The notes under the pieces were generated by a model. That model searched no databases. It was not told the origin of the DNA and was given only the letters and a program-made list of their open reading frames with translations. The position numbers and the translations under genes are program-made. Below, one piece after another: positions 14,568-23,033 of a stretch of DNA of 38,414 nt; positions within the stretch are counted from its first letter, which is position 1; the number at the start of each line of letters is the position of its first letter. The stretch is from Acidovorax sp. CCYZU-2555. GTDB taxonomy: Bacteria; Pseudomonadota; Gammaproteobacteria; Burkholderiales; Burkholderiaceae_C. The stretch covers positions 1 through 38,414 of the forward strand of contig NZ_JAHCDD010000058.1 of NCBI RefSeq assembly GCF_018413525.1. Direction: 5' to 3'.

Positions 14568-15104
14568 ATGGCCAAGAAAGCCCTGATAGTCATCGATGTC
14601 CAGCAAGGCCTTTTCGCCACGCAGCCCGCGCCGTTCGAGGCCGCGCAGATCATCGAGCGCATCAACGCGCTCGCGCGCCGTGCGAGGGCGGCGAACACGT
14701 CGGTGCTATGGGTGCAGCACGAAAACGACGGGGCATTGAGGTTCCAGTCGCCGGGCTGGCAGCTGGATGCAGGCCTTGATGTGCACGCCAGTGATGTGCT
14801 GGTCAGAAAGAAGACGCCCGACGCCTTTCATGGAACCGATCTTGGCGAAGTGCTTGAACGTCTGGGCATCGACTCCCTGGCCGTAGCCGGCTACGCGTCG
14901 GAGTTTTGCGTGGACGCCACCGTGCGCCGCGCCGCGGCGCTGGGCTACCCCGTGGAAGTGGTCGCCGATGCACACACCACCCATGACAAGGCGCATGCGT
15001 CGGCGGCGATGATTCGCACCCATCACAATGCGACGCTTTCGAATATCACCAGCTTCGGCCCCAAGATTTCGGCCGTGCCGTCCGACGAATTGGGCTTCGC
15101 CTAG
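14568..15104 (+). CDS. Isochorismatase-like cysteine hydrolase
   Basis: 178 residues, one isochorismatase-fold domain. Catalytic triad: Asp10 in LIVIDVQQGLF, lysine 81/82 in VRKKTPDAFHGTDL, and Cys114 in AGYASEFCVDATVRRA. The cis-peptide motif before the cysteine is present (VAGYAS). Enzymes with this cysteine triad hydrolyse amides such as nicotinamide, N-carbamoylsarcosine or ureidoacrylate; nothing in the sequence singles out one. The upstream gap to the LysR gene is 59 bases and the downstream OsmC gene starts 60 bases later, so a loose operon is possible. Confidence 0.88.
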   Translation: MAKKALIVIDVQQGLFATQPAPFEAAQIIERINALARRARAANTSVLWVQHENDGALRFQSPGWQLDAGLDVHASDVLVRKKTPDAFHGTDLGEVLERLGIDSLAVAGYASEFCVDATVRRAAALGYPVEVVADAHTTHDKAHASAAMIRTHHNATLSNITSFGPKISAVPSDELGFA

Positions 15105-15164
15105 CGGCCGCGGCCGGCCTTTCGCCCATAATTTCGCGCACTCGCACCAACGACCGGAGAACCC

Positions 15165-15632
15165 ATGGCGCACCAGTATGTCTCGAACATCGTCTGGACC
15201 GGCAACCGCGGTGAAGGCACCTCGGGTTACCGTTCCTATGATCGAACCTGGGACATCGCCATTGCCGGCAAGCCGGTGATCCATTGCTCGAACGATCCCT
15301 TGCTGGGCGGCGATCCGGCCAAGATGAATCCCGAGGACCTGTTGCTCTGCGCCTTGTCCGCCTGCCACATGCTGTGGTACCTGCATTACGCGGCCGTGGA
15401 CGGCGTGGTGGTCACGCGCTATGAGGACCAGCCCATGGGCCTGGGTGAGGTCGGCCCGGGCGGTGCAGGGCGGTTCACATCGGCCGTTCTGCGCCCCCAC
15501 ATTGTTCTTCGCAGCGGCAGCGACGAGGCCGTGGCCCGCGCCATCCATGGCAGGATTCACGCAGTCTGCTTCATCGCGCGCTCCGTGAATTTTCCCGTGA
15601 CCTGCGAGCCCACGTTCAGCTTCGCTGATTGA
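15165..15632 (+). CDS. OsmC/Ohr-family protein
   Basis: 155 residues, a single OsmC fold. Redox-type cysteines are present: Cys67 in LLLCALSACHMLWYL, preceded by MNPEDLL, and Cys135 in HAVCFIARSVNF. Extra cysteines are at 41, 62 and 147. Members reduce organic hydroperoxides with thiol (lipoyl or dithiol) partners, but many OsmC-like proteins are uncharacterised. The long loop with TRYEDQPMGLGEVGPGGAG and the double cysteine CALSAC set it apart from textbook OsmC and Ohr. It ends 22 bases before the stop of the convergent lipoprotein gene. Confidence 0.85.
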   Translation: MAHQYVSNIVWTGNRGEGTSGYRSYDRTWDIAIAGKPVIHCSNDPLLGGDPAKMNPEDLLLCALSACHMLWYLHYAAVDGVVVTRYEDQPMGLGEVGPGGAGRFTSAVLRPHIVLRSGSDEAVARAIHGRIHAVCFIARSVNFPVTCEPTFSFAD

Positions 15633-15654
15633 GTGGGCCGGGGCAACACGCCCT

Positions 15655-17313
15655 TCAGTTGATTCCCAGGGCCGACTTCATCGCATTCCAGGCCGCCCCG
15701 TTCAGTCGCACTGAATAGCTGACGGCCTGGCCTTCATCGCCAATGGCTGCGGGCTCGCGGAACACGAACACATTGCCGTCGTATTCCGTATAGCCGCGGG
15801 CCTCGCCCTGCGCAAACGCCTTGCCGGGGAAATCGGCGAAGTTCAGCAGGCGCACGCCTTTGACGGTGGAGATGCTGTATGCGCTTTGCGAATGCGCGCT
15901 GCAGCTGCCCAGATCGGACGAGGCCGGCGCAGTGGCTACGCAGCGGTAGAACTGGGCGGTGGCGGCGTCCACGAAGGCCACGCGCAGCACATGGCTGGCG
16001 TCGACGGCACCGGCCGCGCCGACGGTGGTGGCCTGCACCGAGGCCGGCGTCGACAGATTCACAGCGCTGGCCGGGCGCGCGGAGATCATGGACTCCAGAG
16101 TGGCGAAATCGAAACGGTCGGCGGCCGTGTTGGCGATGAATGCCGGCGATCGATTCATCTGCACCGATACCACGGCGTGCGCCAGCGCATCGGTGGGCAG
16201 TCTGGTATTGCCCAGCACGGAGGGGTTCATCTCGATGGAGCGCTCATGGCGTATGGCGCGCTCATCGAGCGCGGCGATTCCGGCGCGCACGGTGTTCACG
16301 GCCTCGTCCATGGGCTTGCCACCGATGTACAGCGTCCTGTACAGGAAGGTCAGGAACGTGGTCGACTCGTTGCACAGCAAGTTGAGCGCCGGGCTGCCCA
16401 CCGTTGTCAGGTCGGGCCAATAGGTATCGCAGCGTGTCCAGCCTCTGCTGGTCAGCGTGACAGAGGGGTACAAGGCCTCGGCGGTGATGTCCACTCCGTT
16501 GGACTTGCCGGCCCGTGTCTTGAAGTGGCGGACATAGCCGTTGCCTGGGAACACGCCGTCGGACTTGCGCTCGTAGGCCACATAGTTGCCGGCATCGCGG
16601 TAATCGAGAAATTCCAGGTGATGGGACGGCACGGCTGGCGCGCCGCTTCTGAGCACCTCGAGGTCGGCGTCCAGTTCCAGCGCGTGGGCTACGACCTTGG
16701 CTGCGCTGAGCGCCGTATGGAACCGCAGGACCGGGTCGGCGCCGCGATCGCCCTGGTAGTCGTAGAGCTTGTCGACGGTGAGGCGCAATTGGCGCGCCAC
16801 GACGCGCTCGGCCATGTCCAGTGCAATGTTCCTGGAGACGGCCGTTTGCACCAGCGTGGTCAACGGGTTGATCTGGGCGGCTTTGCCGGCAGGGGCGAAA
16901 AGGTGGAATGTCTTGATCGCAGCCGGGCTGCCGGGCCTGGCCGCATCGACCGATTCGGGCGTCACGCGGGCCAAGACCGGCGCCTTGTTGAAAGCGGCGG
17001 CCGCGGCCGCATCGGCGGGCTGGTAGGTGAGGGTGTACTTGCCGTCGCTGCCGGTGGGCGCGGCGCTGGGTTCGGCCGCATCACAGACATCGTTGCCGTT
17101 CAGGTCAACGCACACCAAGGCATTGCGCACCGCCTGGTCGATCAGCACCGCGCCCGACAGCGTGATCGCCGGCTCAGGGCTGGCGCCGCCATCAGCGCCA
17201 CCGTTGCCATCGGCTTCACCGCCGCCTCCGCAGGCATGAAGGCAGGCGATCAGGCTGCACAGCAACAGGGGACGCACAGCGGGCAAGGAGGCGGGGTGCG
17301 AAGCGAAGTGCAT
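15655..17313 (-). CDS. Lipoprotein of unknown function, tandem paralogue A
   Basis: 552 residues from the ATG at 17313. The N-terminus is a lipoprotein signal: hydrophobic LLLCSLIACLHAC with the lipid-attached Cys in L-H-A-C, followed by a low-complexity GGGGEADGNGGADGG linker. Next comes a segment CVDLNGNDVCDAAEP, an Asp/Asn-rich loop of the kind that binds calcium in carboxypeptidase-regulatory-like and dockerin-like domains, then GKYTLTY. The rest (about 110-552) matches no family I recognise. The last 60 residues are almost identical to paralogue B. Probably an outer-membrane or cell-surface anchored protein; no enzyme motif seen. It is downstream of paralogue B on the same strand. Confidence 0.85.
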   Translation of the reverse strand: MHFASHPASLPAVRPLLLCSLIACLHACGGGGEADGNGGADGGASPEPAITLSGAVLIDQAVRNALVCVDLNGNDVCDAAEPSAAPTGSDGKYTLTYQPADAAAAAAFNKAPVLARVTPESVDAARPGSPAAIKTFHLFAPAGKAAQINPLTTLVQTAVSRNIALDMAERVVARQLRLTVDKLYDYQGDRGADPVLRFHTALSAAKVVAHALELDADLEVLRSGAPAVPSHHLEFLDYRDAGNYVAYERKSDGVFPGNGYVRHFKTRAGKSNGVDITAEALYPSVTLTSRGWTRCDTYWPDLTTVGSPALNLLCNESTTFLTFLYRTLYIGGKPMDEAVNTVRAGIAALDERAIRHERSIEMNPSVLGNTRLPTDALAHAVVSVQMNRSPAFIANTAADRFDFATLESMISARPASAVNLSTPASVQATTVGAAGAVDASHVLRVAFVDAATAQFYRCVATAPASSDLGSCSAHSQSAYSISTVKGVRLLNFADFPGKAFAQGEARGYTEYDGNVFVFREPAAIGDEGQAVSYSVRLNGAAWNAMKSALGIN

Positions 17314-17487
17314 GCGGTGGGTCCTGAAGTGGTCGTGACAGGCAAATTCTATTGCCGGAACACAAAAACTCGCGACCTGCAACCAAAGCAAAGAAACTTC
17401 GGGCTATCGTTTTCATGACCGAACCGGCGGCATCTCACTGATTGATGGGTACGGGCGAGATGCCGCCATGGATCGACCCGCGGCGTT

Positions 17488-19158
17488 TCAGTTGATGCCC
17501 AGCGCCGACTTCATGGCATTCCAGGCCGTGCCGTTCAGGCGCACGGAATAGGTGACGGCCTGGCCTTCATCGGCAATGGCTGCGGGCTCGCGGAAAACGA
17601 ACACATTGCCGTCGTACTCCGTATAGCCGCGTGTCACGCCCTGTGCAAAGGCCTTGCCGGGGAAGTTGGCGAAGTTCAGCAGGCGCACGCCATTGACCGT
17701 GGAGATGCTGAACGCGCTTTGCGAATGCGCCACGCAGGTGCCCAGGTCTGTGTACGCCGGCGCGGTGGATTCGCAGCTGTAGAACTGGGCGTTGGCGGCG
17801 TCCACGAAGGCCAGGCGCAGGATGTGGCTGGCGTCGACCAGACCCGCCCCGCCGACCGTGGTGGCGCGCACGGTGGCTGGCGTGGCCAGATTCACGGCGC
17901 TGGCCGGGCGGTTGGCAATCATGATGTCCAGGGTCGGGAAGCCGAACCGGTCGGCTGCCGTGTTGTTGATGAATGCGGGCGAGCGGTTCAACTGCACCGA
18001 AACAACGGTGTTGGCCTGCGCGCCGACCGGGAAGGTGGCCGTGCCCAGCACGCTGGGGTCCATCTCGATGGAGCGGTCGTGGCGAATCGCCTGGGCATCC
18101 AGCGCGGCATCTCCGGCGCGCAGCGCGGTCACGGCCTCGGCCATCGACTTGCCGCCTATGTCCAAGGTCTTGAACGGGAAGTTCAGAAACGCGGTCGACT
18201 GGTTGCATGCCAGGAGGCGGTTCGGGGTGCCCAGCGTGGTCAGGCGCGGCACTGCGGTGTCGCAGCGCGTCCAGCCGTTGCTGGTCAGAGTGACCGAGGG
18301 AAACAAGGCTTCGGGCGCAGTGGCCAGGCCGCCGGTCTTGCCGGCCCGCGTTTCGATCTGCTGGACATAGCCATCGGCCTGGAGCACGCCATCGGACTTG
18401 CGCTCGCGGGCCGCATAGTTGTCGGCGCTGCTGTAGTTGAGAAAGCCCAGCTGATGGGACGCCACGGCCGCCGCGCCAGGTGCCACCACCTTCAGGGGAA
18501 CGCCCAGCTCCAGCGCATAGGCCGTGACCTTGGCTGCGGTGCGCGCTGTATCGGGCAGCACGGCGCTGCTGGAGGCAGGGTCGCCCTGGTAGTCGTAGAG
18601 TTTGGCGACACTTATGCCGAGCTGGCGCGCCACCGCGGCCTCGGCCGCTTCGCGCGCCATTCCGCCCGCGATGCCCGCTTGCACCAGCGTGGTCAGCGGG
18701 GTGATCTGGGCGGCTTTTCCTGCGGGCGCAGACAGCTGGAATGCCTTTGTCGTGGCGCTGCTCCCAGGGGCTGCAGCGTCCGCCGACTCGGGCGTCACGC
18801 GGGCAATCACGGGCGCCTGATTGAACGCGGTCGCCGCCGCGGCATCGGCGGGTTGGTAGGTCAGGCTGTACTTGCCGTCAGCGCCGGTAACGGCTGCGAC
18901 GGGCTCTGCAGTGTCACAGGCCGCATTGGCGTTCAGGTCCACGCACACGGAGGCGTTGCGCAGGGCCTGATCGATGAATACCGCGCCCGACAGCGTGATG
19001 GCCGGCTCGGCGACTACGCCGCCGCCGCCACCGGCGCCGGCGCCGCTGCTGTCATCGGAGCCGCCACTGCCCCCGCAGGCGTACAGGCTGGCGATCAGGC
19101 CGCACAGCAACAGGGGACGCATGGCGGGCAATGAGGTGGGGTGTGGCGTGAAGGGCAT
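17488..19158 (-). CDS. Lipoprotein of unknown function, tandem paralogue B
   Basis: 556 residues from the ATG at 19158, same architecture as paralogue A throughout: lipobox L-Y-A-C after LLLCGLIASL, then a Gly/Ser linker, the loop CVDLNANAACDTAEP, an AGKAAQITPLTTLVQAGI stretch, and RSIEMDPSVLG and VVSVQLNRSPAFI in the second half. The C-terminal 60 residues (from about NGVRLLNFANFPGKAF) differ from A at only a few positions, whereas the middle is clearly diverged. Divergent from a LuxR-type regulator, with a palindrome between. The 5' flank shows a similar sequence before both paralogues, so the duplication took in the promoter. Confidence 0.85.
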   Translation of the reverse strand: MPFTPHPTSLPAMRPLLLCGLIASLYACGGSGGSDDSSGAGAGGGGGVVAEPAITLSGAVFIDQALRNASVCVDLNANAACDTAEPVAAVTGADGKYSLTYQPADAAAATAFNQAPVIARVTPESADAAAPGSSATTKAFQLSAPAGKAAQITPLTTLVQAGIAGGMAREAAEAAVARQLGISVAKLYDYQGDPASSSAVLPDTARTAAKVTAYALELGVPLKVVAPGAAAVASHQLGFLNYSSADNYAARERKSDGVLQADGYVQQIETRAGKTGGLATAPEALFPSVTLTSNGWTRCDTAVPRLTTLGTPNRLLACNQSTAFLNFPFKTLDIGGKSMAEAVTALRAGDAALDAQAIRHDRSIEMDPSVLGTATFPVGAQANTVVSVQLNRSPAFINNTAADRFGFPTLDIMIANRPASAVNLATPATVRATTVGGAGLVDASHILRLAFVDAANAQFYSCESTAPAYTDLGTCVAHSQSAFSISTVNGVRLLNFANFPGKAFAQGVTRGYTEYDGNVFVFREPAAIADEGQAVTYSVRLNGTAWNAMKSALGIN

Positions 19159-19223
19159 GGTGTTGTTCCAGGAGAGGGGAGTTACACGCAAACTCTATTG
19201 TTCAAACACAACAAACAAAATGA

Positions 19224-19233
19224 TGCAATTGCA
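19224..19233. promoter_or_regulatory. Palindrome TGCAATTGCA between lipoprotein B and the LuxR-type gene
   Basis: A perfect 10-base palindrome in the AT-rich divergent region, 65 bases from the lipoprotein start and 92 bases from the LuxR-type start. LuxR-family HTH dimers bind dyads of this size. It is short, so chance occurrence is not excluded. Confidence 0.35.
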
Positions 19234-19325
19234 CTATGCTGATACCGCGCGGCCCCCCTCAGGCGGCTTGCGCAGGACAGCGACTGCGCGCCAGCGAGAT
19301 GCCAGCCAAGAGAAAGAATGCCGCC

Positions 19326-20294
19326 ATGCATGCTAACTACAGTGATCTGCTGCTGTGCTTGTACCGGAAGTCGCACGAACTGCCCGTTGCGCACTTTCAG
19401 GATGAAGCGCTGAACCTTCTCAAGCCCGTTCTGCCCTTCGACTCGGCAATGTGGGGCTGCGCCACCTTGACAGCGGGCGGCATTGATATCCACGCCATCC
19501 ATTTGCATCGTCAGCCTGTCGAAATGCTGCAGGCCTACGAGGAAGTCAAGCACCTGGACACCGCGGCGCAAGCCGTGGGCATGCGCCCCAGCGAGACCCT
19601 GGCGTTTGACGCACAGTCCTGGTTCGGCGGGCGGGAGCAGGGCGCGCTGCGCGACTATGGCCGGCGCTTCGAGCAGTCGCACTTTTTCATCAGCGGCCTG
19701 GTGAATCCGGAAACACGTTTCACGCGCTGGCTGACGCTGTTTCGCGCCCGCACCGATGCACACTGCACCGAGGCCGAGCGCCAGCGGCTGGCCGCGCTGT
19801 TGCCGCATCTGCAGCAGGCGCTGGAACTCAACCGTCTCACGCATCTGAAGGACATTGCGCCGCTCAAGGGCAGCGACGCCCTGGGATCGGCCCTGGCCGA
19901 TGCGCGCGGAATGATCCACCATATGGACGCCGTCTTCGAGCATGCGCTGCGCAATGAATGGAATGGCTGGCAGGGACCGCGGTTGCCGGCCGCGGTGCTG
20001 GCTGCCGCACAGCGTGGCGAGCAAAGGGTGGTCGGGCGCACGCTCGCCATCACGCAGTTCGCCCAGCATGGTTTCCTGTGGCTGCGCGCCCGCCCGCGGT
20101 GTGCGGCCGATGCCTTGACGCCGCGCGAAGACATCGTGGCGCGCCTCACGGCAATGGGCCTCACGCATAAACAGATCGCCGCCCGACTGGATCGTTCTCC
20201 GGCCACGGTACGCAACCAGATCCGCTCCATCTACGAAAAGCTGGATGTGACCAACGTGGCGCAACTCGTCGAGGCCTTGCGGCAGGCGGCATAG
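19326..20294 (+). CDS. LuxR-family (GerE HTH) transcriptional regulator
   Basis: 322 residues from the ATG at 19326, chosen for its purine-rich ribosome site (AAGAGAAAG, 19308-19316); an ATG at 19299 is possible. The last 60 residues are the GerE/LuxR helix-turn-helix: LTPREDIVARLTAMGL, THKQIAARLDRSPATVRNQI, IYEKLDVTNVAQLVEAL. The N-terminal 200 residues look like a degenerate GAF/PAS-type sensor (PFDSAMWGCATLT, HLHRQPVEMLQAYEEV), not an acyl-homoserine-lactone domain and not a response-regulator receiver. It is divergent from the lipoprotein pair and is their likely regulator. Confidence 0.88.
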   Translation: MHANYSDLLLCLYRKSHELPVAHFQDEALNLLKPVLPFDSAMWGCATLTAGGIDIHAIHLHRQPVEMLQAYEEVKHLDTAAQAVGMRPSETLAFDAQSWFGGREQGALRDYGRRFEQSHFFISGLVNPETRFTRWLTLFRARTDAHCTEAERQRLAALLPHLQQALELNRLTHLKDIAPLKGSDALGSALADARGMIHHMDAVFEHALRNEWNGWQGPRLPAAVLAAAQRGEQRVVGRTLAITQFAQHGFLWLRARPRCAADALTPREDIVARLTAMGLTHKQIAARLDRSPATVRNQIRSIYEKLDVTNVAQLVEALRQAA

Positions 20295-20366
20295 CCCCGT
20301 CGCTGGTCGCATGCGGCGCCGCTGTCTGGCATGCTGTAAGCACGCAAACTTTCTTCTCATGCTCCC

Positions 20367-20834
20367 ATGCTGACCACCGACATCGTTGAGTCCACGCGCA
20401 AAAGCGTTCTTTGCTGGCTGGCCACGGCCGACGCCCAAGGCATTCCCAATGTCTCGCCCAAGGAAATCTTCGCGGTGTTCGATGACGAACATCTCGTCAT
20501 CGCCAACATCGCCTCACCGCAGAGCGCGGCCAATATCGCGGCCAACCCGAATGTCTGCGTGAGCCTGGTCGACGTCTTCACGCAAAAGGGCTTCAAGCTC
20601 ACGGGCAAGGCGCTGAACATCGCGCCAGATGCGCCCGCGTTCGCGCGCTGGGCCGGGCCGGTGCTGGAGAAAGCCGGGCCGCGCTTTCCCGTGCGCAGCG
20701 TCTTTGTGGTGCGAGTGCTGGCTACGGCCAGGATTGTTGCGCCCAGCTACTGGCTGCACCCCGAAGAGACCACGGAGCAAAAGCAGATCGAAGGCGCCTA
20801 CCGGGCTTATGGCGTGCGTGCGCCGGCGGATTGA
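20367..20834 (+). CDS. Pyridoxamine 5'-phosphate oxidase-like (FMN-binding split barrel) protein
   Basis: 155 residues. N-terminal half shows the split-barrel pattern LCWLATADAQGIPNVSPKEIFAVF, LVIANIASPQSAANIAANP and VCVSLVDVFTQKGFKLTGKA, typical of flavin-binding general-stress and PNPOx-like proteins. The true PdxH signature is missing, so oxidation of pyridoxamine phosphate is unlikely. The gene lies 72 bases after the LuxR-type regulator and 45 bases before the hydrolase, all on the plus strand. Function not known; probably a flavin- or haem-binding oxidoreductase. Confidence 0.85.
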   Translation: MLTTDIVESTRKSVLCWLATADAQGIPNVSPKEIFAVFDDEHLVIANIASPQSAANIAANPNVCVSLVDVFTQKGFKLTGKALNIAPDAPAFARWAGPVLEKAGPRFPVRSVFVVRVLATARIVAPSYWLHPEETTEQKQIEGAYRAYGVRAPAD

Positions 20835-20879
20835 GCGCGCGAAGATTCAGGCGGGCCGCGCGCCCCTGACAATAGGCGC

Positions 20880-21776
20880 ATGAAAATGGATTTGACCCAC
20901 CGCCTTATCTCGCGACGCAAGGTCGTTCTCGCCGCACTTTTGGGGGCGAGCGTGGCCGCAACCGCCAGCGCGCCGGACAACAAGACCGATCTCTTCGGTG
21001 TCGATATCCGCGGCAGCGGCCCCGATGTGCTGTTGCTGCCAGGCCTGGCCTCCAGCCCCGACGTCTGGTCCGCGCTGGCCGGGCCCTTGTCGGCGCGGCA
21101 CCGCGTGCATCTGATCGACATCGCGGGCTTCGCGGGCCGCGCGCCCATTGCCGATGCCACGCCGCTGGCTTCCAGCCTGGCAGAGGCCCTGGCTGCCTAT
21201 ATCGCCCGCAATGGGCTGTCCAAGCCCGCCGTGGTGGGCCATTCGCTGGGCGGTGAAGTCGGGCTGATGCTGGCTGCGCGCCATCCCGCCAGCGTGGGCC
21301 GGCTGGTGATCGTCGATGCCCTGCCGTTCTACAGCCTGCTTTTCAGCCCGGCGGCCACCGTCGAAACCGCCACCCCCGGCGCGCGCGCTATGCGCGACGC
21401 CTGGCTGGCAGCAACGGATCAACAACTCGATGCCATGCAGGATGCCGGCGCCGCGCGCCTGGCCACCAGCGCCGAGAGCCGCGCCGCCATTGCGCGCTGG
21501 GGCCGAGCTTCCGACCGGCGCACGGTCGCACAGGCGGCCTACGAACTGGCAATCACCGACCTGCGCCCCGAACTGCCGAAGATCACCGCGCCAACCACCG
21601 TCGTTTATGCCCACCATCCTTCCTATGGCCCGGTGGAACAGGTCGATGGCTTGTTCTCGGCCGCCTACCAGGGACTGGGCGATGCGCGCCTGGTGCGCAT
21701 CGACGACAGCCGGCATTTTGTGATGCTGGACCAGGCGGCGGCGTTCAACGAGGCGGTGGAGAAGGCGCTGCGCTGA
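20880..21776 (+). CDS. Alpha/beta hydrolase, probably exported
   Basis: 298 residues. Nucleophile elbow GHSLGGE with Ser122, oxyanion strand LLLPGLASSPDVWSAL, and the C-terminal histidine in DDSRHFVMLDQ; the acid residue is probably in the VVYAHHPSYGPV region, not certain. The first 31 residues are SRRKVVLAALLGASVAATASA, a twin-arginine-like or Sec signal, so it probably acts in the periplasm. Its 3' end overlaps the TetR-family gene on the other strand by 32 bases. Substrate unknown; the PNPOx-like gene just upstream may be cotranscribed. Confidence 0.9.
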   Translation: MKMDLTHRLISRRKVVLAALLGASVAATASAPDNKTDLFGVDIRGSGPDVLLLPGLASSPDVWSALAGPLSARHRVHLIDIAGFAGRAPIADATPLASSLAEALAAYIARNGLSKPAVVGHSLGGEVGLMLAARHPASVGRLVIVDALPFYSLLFSPAATVETATPGARAMRDAWLAATDQQLDAMQDAGAARLATSAESRAAIARWGRASDRRTVAQAAYELAITDLRPELPKITAPTTVVYAHHPSYGPVEQVDGLFSAAYQGLGDARLVRIDDSRHFVMLDQAAAFNEAVEKALR

Positions 21777-22443
21777 TCCTGCCAAGCGCGCTGCCGCTGG
21801 TGGGGGCTGCCGCGAGATGCTGCATGAAGAAGTCCAGGGTATCGGCCAGGGTCTTGTCGGTCGCTTGCTGCGCCAGGCCCCATTCCGGAAAGTGTCCATC
21901 GACGGCCATGCGCGCCAGGCCGTAGACCAGCGCCCGCGCCGCGATGCGTGCGAGCGCCTGGTCGCGCTCATCTCTTTGCTCGCCAAAGGCTTCGACCAGC
22001 AGCTGCTGCATCAGATCGCGGATGGCCGCGTTGCTGCGCACCATGGCGTCGGAGCTCTCGTAGTCGATCAGATGGCGTTCGCTGATCACGCGGAAATGCG
22101 TGGGATGCGCACTGGCCCAGGCCAGATAGGCATGCCCGATGGCCGCGAACCGCACCAGCGGCGGCTGCGCCGATGCCGTCTGCAAGGCCTGCTGGACCTG
22201 CGCGCGCAGTCGCTCGGTGGCCTGCTCGGCCACGGCGGTCAACAGCGCCGTGCGCGTGGCGAAGTGGCGAAACGGCGCCCCGGGTGAGACGCCCGCGCGC
22301 TTGGCGGCTTCGCGCACGCTGAGCTTGTCGACGCCCTGCTCCTCTATGAGCTGCACGGCGGCCTCGATCAGCGCTTCGCGCAAGTGTCCGTGGTGGTAGG
22401 CGCGGCGCGGTGCAGCAGGGGGCGACGAAGGGGGGCGGGCCAT
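21745..22443 (-). CDS. TetR/AcrR-family transcriptional regulator
   Basis: 232 residues. HTH at about 15-62: HHGHLREALIEAAVQLIEE, KLSVREAAKRAGVSPG and PFRHFATRTALLTAVAEQA, which is the subgroup with the YHHGHLR N-terminus. The ligand domain contains the WHG/TetR_C_33-like pattern (YLAWASAHPTHFRVISERHL). The last 30 residues (PTSGSALGRISAAPSPPPR) are Pro/Ser-rich and lie mostly over the convergent hydrolase end. It is divergent from the secreted protein at 22557, with an 8-base dyad in the shared promoter. Confidence 0.92.
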   Translation of the reverse strand: MARPPSSPPAAPRRAYHHGHLREALIEAAVQLIEEQGVDKLSVREAAKRAGVSPGAPFRHFATRTALLTAVAEQATERLRAQVQQALQTASAQPPLVRFAAIGHAYLAWASAHPTHFRVISERHLIDYESSDAMVRSNAAIRDLMQQLLVEAFGEQRDERDQALARIAARALVYGLARMAVDGHFPEWGLAQQATDKTLADTLDFFMQHLAAAPTSGSALGRISAAPSPPPR

Positions 22444-22505
22444 GGTCCGGGAGTCTGTGGGGGTTATGTAATCGGTGATTATTTTCGCCTACACTTCGCT
22501 GGCCT

Positions 22506-22530
22506 TTGATGTATTCAGTGATTACATCAA
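22506..22530. promoter_or_regulatory. Dyad TTGATGTA-N9-TACATCAA, candidate TetR operator
   Basis: Perfect 8-base arms at 22506-22513 and 22523-22530. The element GATTACAT occurs on the plus strand here (22520-22527) and again, inverted, as ATGTAATC at 22467-22474; TAATC-GGT-GATTA forms a second small dyad at 22470-22482. Repeated sites within the 113-base divergent region suggest cooperative binding by the TetR-family protein. The secreted protein's ribosome site AGGAG is at 22546-22550. Confidence 0.6.
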
Positions 22531-22556
22531 TCCATTGTTGCTTCCAGGAGTGTTTC

Positions 22557-23033
22557 ATGCGTCTCATGTCTTTCCCGCGAATCACGGTTCTTTCGGCTTG
22601 CGTTGCGGCACTCTGGGCCGGCTTGACCGGCGTTGCGGCCGCCCAGCCCGAGCCCGCCACGCTGCAAATCGTCTGGCCGCCCGCGGGCGCCACGGTGCCG
22701 CTGGGCACAGACCCGGAGCGCGCCATCGGCGTGCTGGTGCACAGCAACTTCAAGCTGCTGCCCGCAGGCCAGTGCGGCAGCGACAAGCGCTGCGGCCACA
22801 TCCACATGAAGATCGACCCGCAAGGCGACACCTGCAACCTGCCGGGCCGTCCCTACAACAGCATGAACAGCGACTTCGGCGGCCCGCTGGTCAAGGCCCA
22901 CTTCGGCGCATGCACCGTCGCCACCGGCGAGCATGTGATCGGCGTGCTCCTGGCCGACGATCATCACCAGCCCGTGCTGGTCGACGGCAAGCCGGTCACG
23001 GCCACGGTGAGCGTGCGGACTACTGGGCCTTGA
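22557..23033 (+). CDS. Secreted protein with four Cys and several His, function unknown
   Basis: 158 residues with a clear Sec signal peptide (positive RIT, hydrophobic VLSACVAALWAGLTGVA, cleavage after AAA or AAQ near 29-30). The mature part has four cysteines (73, 79, 93, 119), enough for two disulfides, and His at 81, 83, 115, 126, 136 and 137, with a GHIHMKID motif. It looks like a small beta-sandwich, possibly metal-binding; no family name is recalled with confidence. The ATG at 22557 has ribosome site AGGAG. Regulated in all likelihood by the divergent TetR-type protein. Confidence 0.8.
   Translation: MRLMSFPRITVLSACVAALWAGLTGVAAAQPEPATLQIVWPPAGATVPLGTDPERAIGVLVHSNFKLLPAGQCGSDKRCGHIHMKIDPQGDTCNLPGRPYNSMNSDFGGPLVKAHFGACTVATGEHVIGVLLADDHHQPVLVDGKPVTATVSVRTTGP

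Noticed and set aside
15886..17418. Long plus-strand frame opposite lipoprotein A, and a similar one opposite lipoprotein B
   Set aside because: Both antisense frames have shadow composition; their similarity only reflects the duplication of the real genes.
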